DNA of 64,000 bases from an uncultured Eubacteriales bacterium (GCA_949031345.1 CARNVA010000008.1:7750-71749), one strand, 5' to 3'. Numbered from the stretch's first letter, positions 8,584 through 16,326 are shown. Numbers and translations are program-made. The notes: generated by a model from the sequence alone, not told the origin.

Positions 8584-8919
8584 ATGAAAAATAATAAAAT
8601 TGACAAAGAAACGAAAATTTACAAACCAAAAAAATGGAGCTTTAGAAAAAATAAAGCAAGAGAGAACCACCCTTCACTTGTTATAGGTGAAAATGGAAAC
8701 AATTATGCTAATTTAGGACTAACTCACTCTCCCAAAAGAGGACATCACAAAAATACAGAACTGTCAAAAAATCCAAATACAAAAGACAAAAAAACATCTT
8801 ATATTAGAGACGATTTAAAATATGATAAAAAAGAAAACTTAAAGGTAATTCTAAAAGATTACAAATTGTCCTCAAAAGACGTAGATAAAATATTAAAAAT
8901 AATCAATAAAAAAAGATAG
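8584..8919 (+). CDS. Basic conserved-looking protein of the element, 111 aa
   Basis: A weak SD (AAAAGGAAA, 7 nt) precedes the ATG. The protein is strongly basic. Its middle part (HPSLVIGE, GLTHSPKRGHHKN, LSKNPN) resembles short proteins that I have seen in Bacillota mobile elements, but I cannot name the family. The last ~30 residues form a Lys-rich helix. It is the last gene before the non-coding end of the element. Confidence 0.45.
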   Translation: MKNNKIDKETKIYKPKKWSFRKNKARENHPSLVIGENGNNYANLGLTHSPKRGHHKNTELSKNPNTKDKKTSYIRDDLKYDKKENLKVILKDYKLSSKDVDKILKIINKKR

Positions 8920-9112
8920 CCACTAGGCGGTAGTCATTAGCTACCACGGGTCTATCCTTACAGCTACAATCTCTTGTAACTATTATTAGTATATACTACT
9001 TTTTCATAAATTGCAACAATTTAACCAAATTTTATGAAAAATTTAGGAGGTAGCCAATGTAAAATGAAAAATATTTTTGCTTAAAATCACGAAAACATAT
9101 TAAAAATTGAGT

Positions 9113-9148
9113 AAAAAAGGCATTTTTAGTTGATATGCCTTTTTTTTG
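9113..9148 (+). terminator. Intrinsic terminator in the element's right end
   Basis: AAAAAAGGCAT (9113-9123) pairs with ATGCCTTTTTT (9135-9145), closed by an 11-nt loop and followed by more T. It would stop plus-strand transcription leaving the element's last genes. Confidence 0.65.
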
Positions 9149-9467
9149 ACGTCAAAAGTGCTACTAAAATCTTACTATTCACCCCGCCAAAAACTTCCAG
9201 GACTAAAAGAAAGTAGCAAAGAAAATTTACCATTATATTTTATTTCTATTATATATTTTCTTTCATAGAGAAAAACTAATACTTAATATATGCTAAATAA
9301 AAATACTTATATTATATACTTAATATATATATTATATATAATTTATATATATAGTGTGAAAAGCGGACTTATTTCAAAAGACAGCTTCCGCTGTCGGCTA
9401 ACAAGTAAGGAAAGTCTATTGACCTCATTTCCCTATTCCGCCAAGCCTGATTGAAATTAAAAACAAA

Positions 9468-9491
9468 AAAAGTTTAGTCAAAAGTTTAGTC
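9468..9491. repeat. Two tandem 12-bp repeats near the attachment site
   Basis: AAAAGTTTAGTC occurs twice head to tail (9468-9479, 9480-9491), about 50 bp from the tRNA-derived core. Tyrosine integrases often bind such arm-type direct repeats beside the core; that role is inference. Confidence 0.5.
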
Positions 9492-9541
9492 AAAAAAGTC
9501 TACTTGCCTTTGTTTATAACACTTATAGCGTTTTAATTTAG

Positions 9542-9589
9542 TGCCTTACAAGCAGAGGGTCATAGGTTCGAGCCCTATAACTCCCACCA
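9542..9589 (+). other. attR-like site: 3' part of tRNA-Val(UAC)
   Basis: The sequence runs from the anticodon loop (CTTACAA, anticodon TAC) through the variable and T-arm (ATAGG-TTCGAGC-CCTAT) to acceptor strand AACTCCC and ACCA. The 5' part of a tRNA is missing: upstream bases do not form the acceptor, D-arm or full anticodon stem. This is the usual scar when an element integrates into a tRNA 3' end. The intact tRNA-Val should sit at the other end of the element, outside the window. Confidence 0.8.
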
Positions 9590-9595
9590 AAACAG

Positions 9596-9630
9596 AATAC
9601 GCACACTTTAAATTGGTGTGCGTATTTTTT
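9596..9630 (+). terminator. Terminator following the tRNA-Val fragment
   Basis: AATACGCACAC (9596-9606) pairs perfectly with GTGTGCGTATT (9616-9626), followed by T. Lying 7 nt after the CCA end, it looks like the original terminator of the tRNA-Val gene, which supports the chromosomal junction being at 9589. Confidence 0.85.
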
Positions 9631-9891
9631 ATAACTCCAGCAGTATATGCTTTGTTGGAACACTGAAGCAAATATTTTGGCTGCTATTAAATCGCTCACC
9701 ATAAAAAGTCTGACGCGAGTTTTCGGTATAGACTTTTTTCAAAAATTAGCTAAAATACTTTTTTCATTTTAAAGTATTGAAAACTTAATTAGAAAAGCAA
9801 TAATCAAAAATGCAAAAAACATAGACGATTTAGTCTATGTTTTTATTTATTCCGCTCTTTTATAAATTAAGTGAATAAGTTGTCTTTTTTT
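9631..9891. other. Intergenic region with bidirectional terminator
   Basis: No gene is visible here. A hairpin AAACATAGAC (9817-9826) / GTCTATGTTT (9833-9842), with A before and T after, can stop transcription from both sides, including the GNAT gene that ends at 9892. Confidence 0.6.
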
Positions 9892-10515
9892 CTATCTTGA
9901 AGAGAAAGGCTCTTCTTCATAAATAATAGATGCCTCATTTATTGCCTTTTCACTTGGAAATCTCAATTCTGGCATGACATTATCTATAGTTTTATTTGCC
10001 TGCGTATATTCCATTTGCTCATTATCTAAAATCTTTTCAACTGGCACTCTAAAAAAGTTTTGCTCTTCATTTTCAAACTCACTGCCTTCAATTGTGTATG
10101 AAAGCACCTTTTCAAAACCCAAACTGCTGTATAATTTCATTGCCTTTTCATTACTTGTAAACGCTTCAAGTGAAACAGTGCTATGCCCAATTGAATGGTG
10201 AAGGGCATATTCAATAATAGCCTTTCCTATCCCCTGCATTCTATGTCCTTTTTCTACCGCCAATATTGCTATATACAAACTGTTTGGAACATAAGCATCA
10301 GTAAGCTGAGCAAACCCGACAACTTTGTCATCCTTAATTGCGCAAATAATATAAATGTTTTTTCGATAATCTCTTGCCAATTTGTTGATATCTTTGATTA
10401 TACACCTATCATTAAATATTCCTCCATGAGCCTTGTCATTCTGATGATAAATTTCTTCAATATCACCCGAATAAACACTCTCTCCACGCACCACTTCAAA
10501 CTTTAAATCTTTCAT
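9892..10515 (-). CDS. GNAT-family N-acetyltransferase, 207 aa
   Basis: It transfers acetyl from acetyl-CoA to an amine that the sequence does not identify. The GNAT core is at residues ~5-155: a strand VVGFAQL, the acetyl-CoA loop (LAVEKGHRMQGIGKAII, in the place of the Q/RxxGxG/A motif) and the C-terminal strand with LEAFTSNEKAMKLYSSLGF. About 50 extra C-terminal residues are polar and of unknown use. SD AGGTG lies 5 nt upstream. A promoter TTGACA-17-TAGAAT lies just before the gene. Monocistronic. Confidence 0.85.
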   Translation of the reverse strand: MKDLKFEVVRGESVYSGDIEEIYHQNDKAHGGIFNDRCIIKDINKLARDYRKNIYIICAIKDDKVVGFAQLTDAYVPNSLYIAILAVEKGHRMQGIGKAIIEYALHHSIGHSTVSLEAFTSNEKAMKLYSSLGFEKVLSYTIEGSEFENEEQNFFRVPVEKILDNEQMEYTQANKTIDNVMPELRFPSEKAINEASIIYEEEPFSSR

Positions 10516-10539
10516 ATTACACCTGTTTATTTTGTAATT

Positions 10540-10568
10540 ATTCTATCATATTCTCAGCAAAATGTCAA
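10540..10568 (-). promoter_or_regulatory. Promoter of the GNAT gene
   Basis: On the minus strand TTGACA (10563-10568), 17-nt spacer, TAGAAT (10540-10545), about 25 nt before the start codon. Confidence 0.75.
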
Positions 10569-10651
10569 TAATGAGTATTTCTTTTTATTTATGCATAATT
10601 TAAGATAATTGCGCGAAATTTAGCAAAAAACGCAGAAAAAACACTAAAAAA

Positions 10652-10684
10652 CCATGAATTTGTCACAATTTAGCAAATTCATGG
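10652..10684 (-). terminator. Terminator of the phosphodiesterase gene
   Basis: CCATGAATTTG and CAAATTCATGG form an 11-bp stem; on the minus strand it is followed by TTTTTAGTGTTTTTT. Confidence 0.75.
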
Positions 10685-10740
10685 CCTTATTTATTGATGA
10701 AATGTAAAAGATAAATTTGGTTTTAAATTATTATTTTTTA

Positions 10741-11874
10741 TTATAAACCAACAGGAATTTTATTTTCAATTAAAATCAGTGGAACAAATACTTCTTCCGT
10801 CAGTGAACAATGATGTCCTTTAAATCTGTGCGATTTTTCATAAATTACAAATTGCTTATAACCTTTGCAGATAGCAATAAAATCACCAAGATATTTAACA
10901 TTCTCATCCTTGACGCTTCCGCCAAAATAGCCCTGATTTACCAGCTCTTCTGAGGTATAAAGCTCAAAATCTTCGCTATATTTTTCTTTAAACAGCCTTT
11001 CAAATTCTTGCTTTTTGCCCTCTTTTACTTTAAACGCAGTTGCTCGCGACTCAAGATATGGAGGAGTTTGCAACAATGAATAAAGTTGCTCATCCTTATA
11101 CAATTCGACATAACCATCAACATCAATCTGACCATGGTCAGCAGTGATGACAAATATCGTGTCATTGCACTTAGAGCATAACTCTTTCATCTTGTCATTT
11201 ATATGATTTATCAGTCTAAATGCCTGCTCAGAAGAAACGCCATAGTCGTGCATAGTCGCATCAGGCTCTGGGCAATACATATACACAAATTGCTTGCCAT
11301 CTTTTTTGCAAACTTTTTCAAGCGCTTCAAAATAGTCATTCAATTCAAGACAATCAATTCGATTTTCTGTGCAACCATCCTTCCAATAAGGAGGCACCAC
11401 GCGATTTATTTCATAATCGGTCTTGGCAGAAAGATAATAAGGTTTCAACTTAAGCGTTTTATCCACAAAATCAGGGTCTATAGCCTCGCCTGTCTTTGAA
11501 TCTTTTGAAAGATAGATATCTACATTTCGCCCAAGCTCTTCAAAATACATTGCCCACCCAAATCTTCCGTGTTGCATTGGATAGCTGTTTGTATGAATGG
11601 TTGTGGTCGCATTTGTCGTGGTGGCAGGAAATACAGAAGTGAGCGTCTGCTTGACACACCTTCTTAAAATTGCCTCCTCTCTCAAATTGACATTTATTGG
11701 GTTTATGCCAAGTCCGTCAAAGATGATAAACACAACATTTTTAAAGCCATGCTCAAGCTCTCTTTTTAAAACAGGCAAAGTTGGATTATGATTTTCACAT
11801 CCAAGAAACTCCGCCAAAGTCGCTGATACATTTAAGATATTATTATTGAAATCAGGTTTAGTCAAACTAGCCAT
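10741..11874 (-). CDS. Alkaline-phosphatase-superfamily phosphodiesterase/nucleotide pyrophosphatase, 377 aa
   Basis: This is a metal-dependent phosphodiesterase or pyrophosphatase of the NPP type. Metal and nucleophile motifs are in order: FDGLG (Asp53), SVFPATTT (nucleophile Thr near 85), PEPDATMHDYG (near 205), ITADHGQ (near 244), and HRFKGHH near 350. No signal peptide, so it probably acts in the cytoplasm. The natural substrate is not evident. SD GGAGGCG lies 5 nt before the ATG; promoter TTGATT-17-TAGAAT lies at 11902-11930, and it has its own terminator. Confidence 0.85.
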   Translation of the reverse strand: MASLTKPDFNNNILNVSATLAEFLGCENHNPTLPVLKRELEHGFKNVVFIIFDGLGINPINVNLREEAILRRCVKQTLTSVFPATTTNATTTIHTNSYPMQHGRFGWAMYFEELGRNVDIYLSKDSKTGEAIDPDFVDKTLKLKPYYLSAKTDYEINRVVPPYWKDGCTENRIDCLELNDYFEALEKVCKKDGKQFVYMYCPEPDATMHDYGVSSEQAFRLINHINDKMKELCSKCNDTIFVITADHGQIDVDGYVELYKDEQLYSLLQTPPYLESRATAFKVKEGKKQEFERLFKEKYSEDFELYTSEELVNQGYFGGSVKDENVKYLGDFIAICKGYKQFVIYEKSHRFKGHHCSLTEEVFVPLILIENKIPVGL

Positions 11875-11901
11875 TTTATCGCCTCCTATCCATTTATTAT
11901 T

Positions 11902-11930
11902 ATTCTATCTTATTTCCCCTTAAAAATCAA
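11902..11930 (-). promoter_or_regulatory. Promoter of the phosphodiesterase gene
   Basis: Minus strand: TTGATT (11925-11930), 17 nt, TAGAAT (11902-11907). Confidence 0.65.
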
Positions 11931-12019
11931 ACATATTTAAAGTAATAAAATATTGTGAAAAAATCAATTAAGCAAATTATAAAATTAACTAATCATGCAA
12001 CAAAAAAAATATAAATCAA

Positions 12020-12103
12020 AATAGTATTCCAAAATCGTTCTCTATAATAAAATGTAATTCAGAATAGTATTATAAAATCGTACTGCTATAATAAATAAAA
12101 TTC
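12020..12103. repeat. Imperfect 41-bp direct repeat in an intergenic region
   Basis: Two neighbouring copies (12020-12060 and 12063-12103) share AATAGTATT, AAAATCGT, CT.TATAATAAA and AAttc-type ends, with scattered differences. Nothing codes here. Both copies contain TATAATAAA, so they may duplicate a promoter-like segment. Confidence 0.5.
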
Positions 12104-12129
12104 ATCATAAAAAAGCATAATTATAATAA

Positions 12130-12158
12130 AAAAAGCAAGTCATATTTTGACCTGCTTT
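12130..12158 (-). terminator. Terminator of the 269-aa membrane protein gene
   Basis: AAAGCAGGTCA and TGACTTGCTTT pair on the minus strand, followed by TTTTATTATAA. Confidence 0.75.
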
Positions 12159-12162
12159 AGCT

Positions 12163-12972
12163 TTAATTTTCTACTGAGTTATCCTTATTTTGAATTTCAT
12201 TATTGTCGTTTTCTTCTGCTATTTTCTCATCTTCAGCCTTCAATTCGATATCTGTTTCTTTCAATTCCTCGTTTTCATTATTTTCATCATTTTCATTATT
12301 TTCAATCAAATCATCTGATTTTTTGACAGAATTATCGTTTTTTGCATGTTTTTTCGCTTTTTTATCGTCTTTTTTCGCTTTTTTGTCTAAATTATCCTTA
12401 TTTTTCTTTTGCGGATGAAACAGACTTAAAAACTTTCCAAGAAGGATTATGACCTTTTCTGAGTGCAGCATTGCATACTTTTTAAAATATGCCTTACCAA
12501 AAATTGTAAGCGCCGCAATAACTGCTGAAACAAGTGATGCAATGAAGACCATAAGAAAATTGTTTGATACATGAAGTATAACTGCTGCCGTGATTGTCGC
12601 ACCAGCTGCACCTGACAAAATTCCACAAATGTCACCAATAACATCGGCTGCAACACTTGCAACTTTTTCTTTGTTTTCAAGAAGTCTGATTGACTCTTTT
12701 GCCCCCCTTACCTTTCTTGCCGCCATAGCTCTAAAAGGCTCAAAATTCGCAGCAGTAATTGCAACACCAATCATATCTGCAAAGATTGAAATCAAAATAA
12801 ACACCAAAATGACAACCACACTGACAGCTATGCCTGCACCTGAAAGTGCAATCTCACTCGCAATACCGAAAGCAAGCGATAAGAAGAAAGATAGTGCCAA
12901 AACAATAAGCGGCCATTTCCACCACACTGCAAACTTCGACGGTTTGGGTTTTCGTTCTTTTTTAATTTTCAT
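12163..12972 (-). CDS. Multi-pass membrane protein with charged cytoplasmic tail, 269 aa
   Basis: A basic N-terminus is followed by four hydrophobic segments (about 19-45, 50-72, 104-130, 135-160). The core contains MIGVAITAANFEPF and ARKVRGAKE, similar to a Bacillota membrane family often annotated as CorB-like Mg/Co transporter relatives; I cannot confirm transport. The last ~90 residues are a low-complexity Lys, then Asn/Glu/Asp-rich tail. SD is weak (AAAAGAGGTAAT, 9 nt). Monocistronic with its own terminator. Confidence 0.6.
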   Translation of the reverse strand: MKIKKERKPKPSKFAVWWKWPLIVLALSFFLSLAFGIASEIALSGAGIAVSVVVILVFILISIFADMIGVAITAANFEPFRAMAARKVRGAKESIRLLENKEKVASVAADVIGDICGILSGAAGATITAAVILHVSNNFLMVFIASLVSAVIAALTIFGKAYFKKYAMLHSEKVIILLGKFLSLFHPQKKNKDNLDKKAKKDDKKAKKHAKNDNSVKKSDDLIENNENDENNENEELKETDIELKAEDEKIAEENDNNEIQNKDNSVEN

Positions 12973-13309
12973 TTTTTTATTACCTCTTTTAATTTATCCT
13001 CTTTTAATGAAAGGTATTATATCATATTTTTATGTTTTTTGCAAATAATTTTATTTTTTATCTAAAATCTATAATTCACATAATATTTTACATATATCTT
13101 GTATCCTTTATAAATAGCTAAACTTTCTATATAAAAAGCATGGTGCTCTTCCTGCATAAAATATTATGACAAAATTACTATATGAAATAATAAAGCAGCT
13201 ATACCCACACTTTATATAAATATAATTGTGCTTACTGAATAAATATGACAGCATTGTCAATATAAATATAACTGCATTTTTTATCAAGATATAATTACAT
13301 TTTCTGCAT
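12973..13309. other. AT-rich intergenic region without genes
   Basis: I see no gene. The stretch is rich in TATAAATATAA-type words that recur at about 45-nt spacing near 13216 and 13260. It separates two minus-strand transcripts. Confidence 0.4.
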
Positions 13310-13902
13310 AAAAAAAGTATAACAGCAAATGCTGTTATACTTAGAAGGCAGCTGGTTAAGTAAACCTTGCGCCATAGGTTCGGTCGGATTTCCCATTCTC
13401 GCACTCAAGCGTCACCGCTTCGAGCAGTTTCCTATTAAGCAAGACATTACACCGAATCGCCACTTAGGTCGCACTATAATCCCTATCCAGCCAGCACTTA
13501 GCAACAGTCTAGAAGTTTTCCTTGACAGAAAACAATTTTATTAGCCTATTTTGCAAATGCCATTTCATAAGCAGCAGTTTTCAAATTATTGGCCGATAAT
13601 ATGAAAACGCTTTTGCTTAATCCCAAGCCATTCACTCAAGGCAGGCTACGCTGCACACAACTTTTATCGCAATGCAGGTTCTTCCTCAATAGTAGAAGAG
13701 TTGACTTCCACCCATTAAGGTCTCCACGAAAATTGGGTCGTGGACTGTATGCCATTACAATTCGCCCAAAATTCTTAACTCCCAGCACCAGCCCCAGTTT
13801 GGGCAACCAAAGCCAGCACCAGAAACTTCACAGATATGCCCGTCGACGCTATTACTTCGCCTTCCTAAAAAAGCCTTCTGACTAGAATACTGCACCTTCT
13901 AT
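13310..13902 (-). ncRNA. Large structured non-coding RNA, about 590 nt (ROOL-sized, class unassigned)
   Basis: A strong minus-strand promoter (TTGCAT-17-TATAAT) and an intrinsic terminator bound this region, which has no convincing ORF and is clearly richer in G+C than its flanks. Both ends pair: 13890-13900 with 13343-13351 (AGAAGG-GCAG with CTGCCTTCT, one bulge). Internal hairpins include TCCACGA/TCGTGGA (13723-13744), CTC-AAGCG/CGCTTGAG closed by a GTGA tetraloop (13404-13424), and a long stem 13568-13619. Size, closing helix and isolation from genes fit ROOL-type RNAs. OLE, GOLLD or a new class remain possible. It is not RNase P or tmRNA. Confidence 0.7.
13312..13342 (-). terminator. Terminator of the large RNA
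   Basis: AAGTATAACAGC and GCTGTTATACTT pair on the minus strand around a short loop and run into TTTTTTT, directly after the 3' strand of the RNA's closing helix. Confidence 0.8.
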
Positions 13903-13908
13903 TATTAG

Positions 13909-13937
13909 ATTATATCATAAATGCAATAAAAATGCAA
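13909..13937 (-). promoter_or_regulatory. Promoter of the large RNA
   Basis: Minus strand: TTGCAT (13932-13937), 17-nt spacer, perfect TATAAT (13909-13914). Transcription should begin near 13902, two bases before the closing helix. Confidence 0.8.
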
Positions 13938-14140
13938 CTATTTTTTAATTTCGCTGCTTTTTGTAAAATAATTAAATAAATTAAAAAATTTTGATTTTTG
14001 TAGAAATTTATAAAAAAGTGCAAAAAAAGTCTTTTTTTATTGTTTTTTTGACAAAAAATGATGTAATTATTTAAAATTGTGATATTTGACATCTTTTTGT
14101 TTTATTGTAAAAGTTTTTAAAAATTAAGTAAACATAATTA

Positions 14141-14178
14141 AAAAAAGCGTTGAAATAAGATGTATTCCAACGCTTTTA
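14141..14178 (-). terminator. Terminator of AAA+ paralogue 1
   Basis: AAAAGCGTTG pairs with CAACGCTTTT on the minus strand, followed by TTTAATT, just after the stop of the AAA+ gene. Confidence 0.8.
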
Positions 14179-14181
14179 AAA

Positions 14182-15846
14182 TTATAAATTCTTATCGTTA
14201 TCGTTAAAATATGATTGAAACATTTTCGCAATCGTATCTTTCGAATAACCAAATTTCTTTTCTCTGTCTTTTTCAAGTTTTCTTTCTTCTTCTAAAAAGG
14301 TCGTGGTATTTTTAAATCTTTCCATCATCTGAGAAGCCTTGTCATCATAATTTTTCTTTTCCTCTTCATCAATCTGATTGATTAAGATAGCACGCTCATC
14401 ATCATTTTCTATCCATAAGCTGTCAAATACTTCTAGGTTTTCTCTTCCTAAATGCACCTTTACAAATTCGCGTACCTTCTTTACTCCCTTCTCGTCCACG
14501 CACTTAAAGCTGCATGTAAGAGCATATTTCTCGGTCTGTTTGCTTGGCAGCGCTTTCAAATCCACTTGGTCTGACAATATATCTTCTATTGTTATTCGTG
14601 GTAGTGATGCAAATTTGATAAGGGCTATCGCGTTTGACTCGCCTATCTTATCTGCCAGCATCTTTATTCGAAGCTCTCCTTTATTTGCATATATGATATT
14701 CGAAACCTGTTCCCAGCCGCGTGGGTCGATTGCAAATTTTGGTGGGTTTTCTGTGTCATACTTTGTATAGAACGCATTCTTATCATTTGCTGCTACAAAG
14801 GCTGCTACTAGTGGGTGTATCTTAGTTTTACCGTCTGGTCTTTTCTCGCTTCCCCACTCCAAGAAGTCTTTTATATCTGGTTTAAGCTCGATATGTGCTT
14901 CAAAGCGGCGGAATAGTGGCTCTGGCATATTGTAGGCAGCTTCGCTCTCTTCTGGGCTATTTCCTGCTGCAATCACCACACAATTGTCTGGCAGTTTGCC
15001 TATATTTCCGTCTATCGACCTTGACAATACCAGGTGAAACACCAGTGACTGCTCGTTTGGTCTGACATTTGTAAGCTCATCTATGAATAACACATGATTG
15101 TGCTCTGGGTCTTTTTGGCAGACCTCTTTTATTCTTGTATACCAAGTTGGCTCTATCCAAAATGATTGTCTACCTTCTGTGCCCGTCTTTCCTGTTATCT
15201 CTTCTGGCAGCATTCCATTTCTTAGTTGCAAGCATACGCAGTCTGGGTCAAGCTCTTGCACTCTCCTTGTCTTTCCTACTCCGCTTGGCCCATGCAGCAT
15301 GAAGCTTATACCTTCATCTATGTAAAACCTCATCTGCTCTTTTACTGACAGTGGCGTGTTGTTGATGCTTACGCCATAAGGGTTTGGGCGAGGCTTTGTT
15401 TCTTGCTTTTCCTCTTCTTCATCATCTTCATCTGAATAGTTAAGCTCTGCGTTCATGTCTGCCTCTTCCAAAAATCCACAACCTTTAGAATTATAAAGAC
15501 GAGTTGGGGCATCAGCCTCATTTCCATTACCCTTATTAAGTTCTTCCTCTAAATCATAGCCATTAAGATAAATACGAGGCAATGAATTTTGCCATTGCAC
15601 TTCATTGTTGCGATGATAAAAAGGAACGCCTGATAAAATTCCCTTTTTGCTTCTTACTAACATCGTTTCATTTTCATCTTTTTCTATTAAAAACTCAATA
15701 GGCTCTACCTTAAACCAGTAATGTTCACCTTTATTAAAGTCGATATCACCCTCAAACGTCACCTTGCCTTTACATGTGCTTGATTTGTCCGCTCTGACCC
15801 TTACATATTTGTTGCCTTTGTATTCATACTCAAAGTTGTCTTGCAA
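14182..15846 (-). CDS. DUF6273-like/MoxR-type AAA+ ATPase, paralogue 1, part after an in-frame amber
   Basis: MoxR-type AAA+ domain with Walker A GPSGVGKT (186-193), Walker B VLFIDE (252-257), sensor 1 AAGNS (293-297) and arginine finger LFRRF. Residues 40-100 (HYWFKVEPIEF, QNSLPRIYLNG) match the DUF6273-type fold. A ~150-residue C-terminal domain and coiled-coil tail follow. The frame is open upstream of the TTG at 15846 and aligns with the other two paralogues back to a TAG at 15988-15990, so the natural protein probably starts at 16326. No SD precedes 15846. MoxR ATPases remodel partners, often VWA proteins; one lies at 35467. Confidence 0.8.
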   Translation of the reverse strand: MQDNFEYEYKGNKYVRVRADKSSTCKGKVTFEGDIDFNKGEHYWFKVEPIEFLIEKDENETMLVRSKKGILSGVPFYHRNNEVQWQNSLPRIYLNGYDLEEELNKGNGNEADAPTRLYNSKGCGFLEEADMNAELNYSDEDDEEEEKQETKPRPNPYGVSINNTPLSVKEQMRFYIDEGISFMLHGPSGVGKTRRVQELDPDCVCLQLRNGMLPEEITGKTGTEGRQSFWIEPTWYTRIKEVCQKDPEHNHVLFIDELTNVRPNEQSLVFHLVLSRSIDGNIGKLPDNCVVIAAGNSPEESEAAYNMPEPLFRRFEAHIELKPDIKDFLEWGSEKRPDGKTKIHPLVAAFVAANDKNAFYTKYDTENPPKFAIDPRGWEQVSNIIYANKGELRIKMLADKIGESNAIALIKFASLPRITIEDILSDQVDLKALPSKQTEKYALTCSFKCVDEKGVKKVREFVKVHLGRENLEVFDSLWIENDDERAILINQIDEEEKKNYDDKASQMMERFKNTTTFLEEERKLEKDREKKFGYSKDTIAKMFQSYFNDNDKNL

Positions 15847-15987
15847 AACGCTATCAAGTCCAGCTATATATCTTCCGCTGTAAACCCTGCCTGTAGCATT
15901 CAGCTTTCCATCTTGATAAGCATCTTCGATTTCAGCCGAGTTTAATGCGTAAGACTGCGGGAAAACAAAATCATCAAAGGAAATGGT

Positions 15988-16326
15988 CTAATAATTGCCA
16001 TAATTTATCACATTGTGATTTTTTGGAAGCTTCTTTTTGTCAAGCAACATGCTTGGAAAAATAGCATTTCTTTTGCAGGTAGATTCACAACAATATTCAT
16101 TTCCTTCACTGAAACATAAGGCATCGTCATATTTTATATTTCTGATTGCAGCGTCGCATTCATTGCTGGCATTGATATCTGCACCGCAGGCGATTGCATA
16201 GTCGGTTGGCTTAAGCGGCATGAATGAATATTTCTCAAAATATTGAAAAGTATCAAAAAAAACAAGGTCTTTTGTACCACATTCAAGTTCCATCGGAATA
16301 ATACAATTTTTAAAAAGTTGTGCCAT
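15988..16326 (-). CDS. N-terminal part of AAA+ paralogue 1, ended by an amber codon
   Basis: The ATG at 16326 has SD GAAGG and a promoter TTGAAA-17-TAAAAT (16360-16388). The 112 residues align with the first ~120 residues of the paralogue at 22408: PTDYAIACG with LSDYAQACG, and NAIFPSMLLD with ACIAPRMILD. After the TAG the frame continues with TISFDDFVFPQ, which corresponds to TISFSKLTFPQ in that paralogue. The two pieces are therefore one gene broken by a single stop. It is either a recent nonsense mutation, readthrough, or a sequence error. Confidence 0.7.
   Translation of the reverse strand: MAQLFKNCIIPMELECGTKDLVFFDTFQYFEKYSFMPLKPTDYAIACGADINASNECDAAIRNIKYDDALCFSEGNEYCCESTCKRNAIFPSMLLDKKKLPKNHNVINYGNY

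Larger units (their letters stand above)
8920..9541. other. Non-coding right end of the element
   Basis: There are no genes in these ~620 nt. They hold a hairpin with 11-bp arms (TTTTTCATAAA at 9000-9010, TTTATGAAAAA at 9031-9041). An AGGAGG box follows, with an ATG immediately followed by TAA (9057-9062). A terminator lies at 9113-9148, then a TA-rich stretch (~9220-9355), a GACAGC-TTCC-GCTGTC hairpin (9380-9395) and two tandem 12-bp repeats (9468-9491). Such a layout fits a regulatory and recombination region. Confidence 0.5.
1..9589. mobile_element. Integrated provirus-like element, right part, ending in a tRNA-Val fragment
   Basis: This is a block of densely packed plus-strand genes. It includes small membrane peptides, large membrane-anchored surface proteins, a protamine-like protein, a P-loop ATPase of Zot/packaging type, an HTH protein and a phage-type DNA methyltransferase. 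It ends at 9542-9589 in the 3' part of a tRNA-Val gene, which I read as the attachment site. Chromosomal genes on the opposite strand follow directly. No integrase, terminase, portal, capsid or tail gene is visible, and the left end is cut by the window. The gene set suggests an inovirus-like or other tailless provirus. That class is inference; the integrated nature is better supported. Confidence 0.75.

Noticed and set aside
9542..9589. A functional tRNA-Val gene
   Set aside because: Only the part from the anticodon region to CCA is present; acceptor 5' strand and D-arm are missing, so it is an attachment-site remnant.
13329..13885. Plus-strand ORFs of 71 and 98 codons
   Set aside because: They lie inside the structured RNA, lack SD sites, and read as low-quality proteins antisense to the promoter and terminator.
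13310..13902. RNase P RNA or tmRNA on the minus strand
   Set aside because: GAGGAAGAACC and GTCGACGGG resemble short motifs of these RNAs, but the RNase P core blocks and the tmRNA TTCGANTCC arm, CCA end and tag ORF are absent.
14182..16326. Genome-wide amber or opal reassignment to explain in-frame TAG and TGA
   Set aside because: TAG ends genes at 19799, 22012 and 22341, and TGA ends genes at 24486, 28249, 29938 and 45400, so both work as normal stops.
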